Origin: Phragmites australis
Taxonomy: Eukaryota > Streptophyta > Magnoliopsida > Poales > Poaceae
NCBI RefSeq assembly: GCF_958298935.1
Contig: NC_084922.1
Coordinates: forward strand, 15,130,501-15,194,500
Direction of reading: 5' to 3'
DNA length: 64,000 bases
Shown here one piece after another: positions 62,017-64,000 of this stretch. Position 1 is the stretch's first letter. Every line of letters starts with the position of its first letter. The notes beneath the pieces are model-generated. The model saw nothing but the letters and a program-made list of their open reading frames with translations, ran no database searches and was not told the DNA's origin. A program made the position numbers and the translations under genes.

Positions 62017-63660
62017 TAATAATGTAAAATAGTACAGATGGTGAAATGAGCTGCAGAAAGGGCGGCGATGCATGTCAGATGAGGAAAAATCGCGGGTGTC
62101 AGATGGTGAAATGAACTAATATGCGATGTTTTTCTCGAGGAACCACCGGCCAGCGCTAATTTTTCACAAATGAGGGGCACCAAGCAAATGGACGCATGGG
62201 ATGAGAGCGCGATGACAGAGGTGCTTGCTTCAGCTGACTTCGGACGGTGTGAGAGTGCAGGATCCTAAGGAGTGAGTACGGTTTATGAGAAGATATCTGC
62301 TGTGTATGATCAAAGCTTGGGTAAACTCCCTTGCAAGTTCGGCACACACGGTAGCTTTTATTTCCAGCCATTTTCCAGTTTACCAAGTGATGCAAATATG
62401 AAGAATTATTTTTTTCCTTGCTTCACTGCTGTTATCATTAAAGCCGGTCATCTCAGGCTCCTTGCATGCTTGCGATACAAAGGTGCTAGTATCTTTTATT
62501 GTCAAACATTTTTTAGTTGAGGAAAGGATGCAAAAGATTGATTTTTTCCCCTGCTTTACTGCTTGGATGCTAATAGGATGCAACAACCCTACATTATAAG
62601 ATGCTAATAGGATGCAACAACCCTACATCACTTGCCGGATAGAAGTTATTCATGCCAAATATGGCTAATCCATTTTCTACCTGTCACCTATCAAGATGCG
62701 TTATGTATAATTACAGTTCTAGGGCAGAACTTAAGTTTGTTTATCATATATCAAGTTATTATTGAATTATCTCAGATGTTCAGGAACAGATAAGGGTCAT
62801 GTTGTGCCTGTCTGCATGCCGGGTTGTGTGAGGATTTATTTGTCTTTTGTTTTAGCCCTTAATCAGGCTGTGGTAGGAGACTTGGCTCCATTCCATGCTA
62901 AGCGGTATCAATTTTCTCTTCAAATAAATATGCTTTTTAACAACACAGGCGCCGCCACATAACATCTGAGTTCTGATTATGATTTTGGACGTGCGCTATT
63001 CAAGTTCCATGCATGGACGTACTGAACATAGTTCCCGTAAGCGATGTCATCGTGACTGTGAAGCACAAGTTCACCCAGTCAACTACATCCAATTTTAGCT
63101 CTGGTTACAACGGCATTTAACTAGTCAAGAAAAAAAAACTATCACCCTCTCAAAAACAAAAAAGCTATAATACTTTCATGGTCCTTATTAAAAAATGGTT
63201 AACATACTATCACATGCAGTGTGATCAAGCTTTAGAGGTTCTGTTTGGAAAGGATCATCCTCGAAATGTAGATGCTTCTGGGCCGTCCGATTCCTCGAAC
63301 AAATGTACTCCTGTACTAGGCCTTGGACTACGATCCGCGTGGCCGCACTGCCGCCTGTTCGCGATCTCTGGAAGCCTCCCGACCCGCCGGTCCGTACCAA
63401 TTTTCCAAACTGGCGAAAACCTCCGATGAGCCAGGCGAGCCCCACGCACCAGTCAGCCGTTCCGTTCTCCCGTCTCCAATTTCGCCCGTTTTTTCTTTCA
63501 AACTGGCAGGTGGGCCGACCAGAAACTGGCCCCATCGTCAGCCAGACAAACCGAGCTTCCGGACCGCCCAAGCCCACCGGAAAAGGGAATTTCCAACCGA
63601 GGTCTGGCCTGCTCCGGCGGCCGGTCCCACGTGTCAGCGGTGCTGCCGCGATTTCGCGAA
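62017..63660. other. Intergenic spacer with a 34-bp tandem duplication
   Basis: No gene is recognised. A 34-bp unit (gatgctaataggatgcaaca and following bases) is duplicated in tandem at about 62566-62633. The last 300 bases become GC-rich toward the promoter of the gene at the right edge. Confidence 0.45.
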
Positions 63661-63666
63661 CCGCCT

Positions 63667-63672
63667 TATAAA
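63667..63672 (+). promoter_or_regulatory. TATA box of the right-edge gene
   Basis: The sequence tataaa lies in a GC-rich setting, about 260 bp before a splice donor that follows a typical leader. Transcription probably starts near 63700. Confidence 0.55.
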
Positions 63673-63696
63673 CGGAGGGCAGAACCGTCCAACCGA

Positions 63697-63926
63697 AAGA
63701 GGGATCCCCAAAATAAAAGAGAAACCGGAGGCAGGCGCGGCCGAGAGAAAAGAGTTGTTTTCTTTTTTCCCTCTCGCCTCCCCGTCTCCGACTCCGCTCG
63801 CATTTCCCGCTTTGTTTCCGCCTCCTCGCTCCCCACCTCGCCGCCTCGCGCTGCCCCCCCTTCTCTCCTAGGGTTAGGGTTTCCGCCGCCGGCGACCGGG
63901 GGCAACTCGGGATCGAATCCTGATCG
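63697..63926 (+). other. First untranslated exon of a gene beyond the window
   Basis: A C/T-rich leader contains the telo-box-like phrase ctagggttagggttt (63868-63882), common in plant 5' leaders of growth and translation genes. It ends at a consensus donor, tgatcg|gtgagtg (63927). No convincing ATG-initiated protein is seen, so the coding sequence likely starts in the next exon. The product is unknown. Confidence 0.5.
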
Positions 63927-64000
63927 GTGAGTGCTCCTCTCTCCTCCCCGTGCCCTCTGATCTGTTACTGGTCGCTGCCCCTCGATCGATATGTTGGTTC

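Noticed and set aside
63323..63871. 182-codon open frame at the right edge
   Set aside because: It starts well upstream of the TATA box, runs through GC-rich leader sequence and shows no protein family features.

Overview
This 64 kb window is nuclear DNA of a grass (Poaceae). The evidence is short exons separated by AT-rich introns with GT-AG borders, strongly GC-rich 5' ends of genes, Stowaway and Tourist-type MITEs, grass-type solo LTRs, Pack-MULE-like gene-fragment carriers, and proteins that read like monocot versions of known families. I cannot name the species.

Three genes look intact: a plastid-type SRPBCC (polyketide cyclase/lipid transport) protein of 227 aa on + (14300-18026), mitochondrial dihydrolipoyl dehydrogenase of 504 aa on - (26568-30042), and a mitochondrial carrier of 330 aa on - (40879-44428). 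For each, the reading frame stays open across every splice junction I placed. The first untranslated exon and promoter of a fourth gene start at the right edge (TATA near 63667, donor at 63927).

Several broken host genes lie among them: the 3' part of a GFS12-like BEACH/WD40 gene (427-6685, -), a SWC5/BCNT-like gene (about 12538-13629, +), a galactosyltransferase 3' end (36513-37178, -) and a GPAT acyltransferase fragment (about 46500-46980, -).

Most of the rest is transposable elements, many with termini and target-site duplications (TSDs) readable by eye: a 4.4 kb hAT in an intron of the GFS12 remnant (878-5313, TSD attggaag); a small LTR element (7116-9957, TSD agcag) with a non-autonomous hAT-like element inside it (8331-9420); a Pack-MULE-like element with PPR- and GATA-like fragments (10252-11568); a 305-bp solo LTR in an intron (16727-17031, TSD atata); a PIF/Harbinger element (about 31212-36147); a SINE with a 14-bp TSD (36270-36397); a 5'-truncated copia element (about 38110-40419); and a second Pack-MULE-like element with the GPAT fragment (about 46310-48092).

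The most interesting region is a 12.0 kb Mutator-like element at 49970-62007, flanked by the 9-bp TSD ctaaatgga. On the minus strand it carries a decayed MURA transposase with SWIM and CCHC zinc fingers, a plant-mobile-domain-like gene and a third gene encoding a small Cys-rich finger plus a Lys/Glu-rich coil. Two solo LTRs with perfect TSDs interrupt it. A second, more decayed element (about 18740-26085) carries a clear homologue of the third gene, with the same two-exon structure and C-terminal motif, beside a divergent GRF-like zinc-finger gene. The shared accessory gene is the best candidate for an undescribed component of these transposons.
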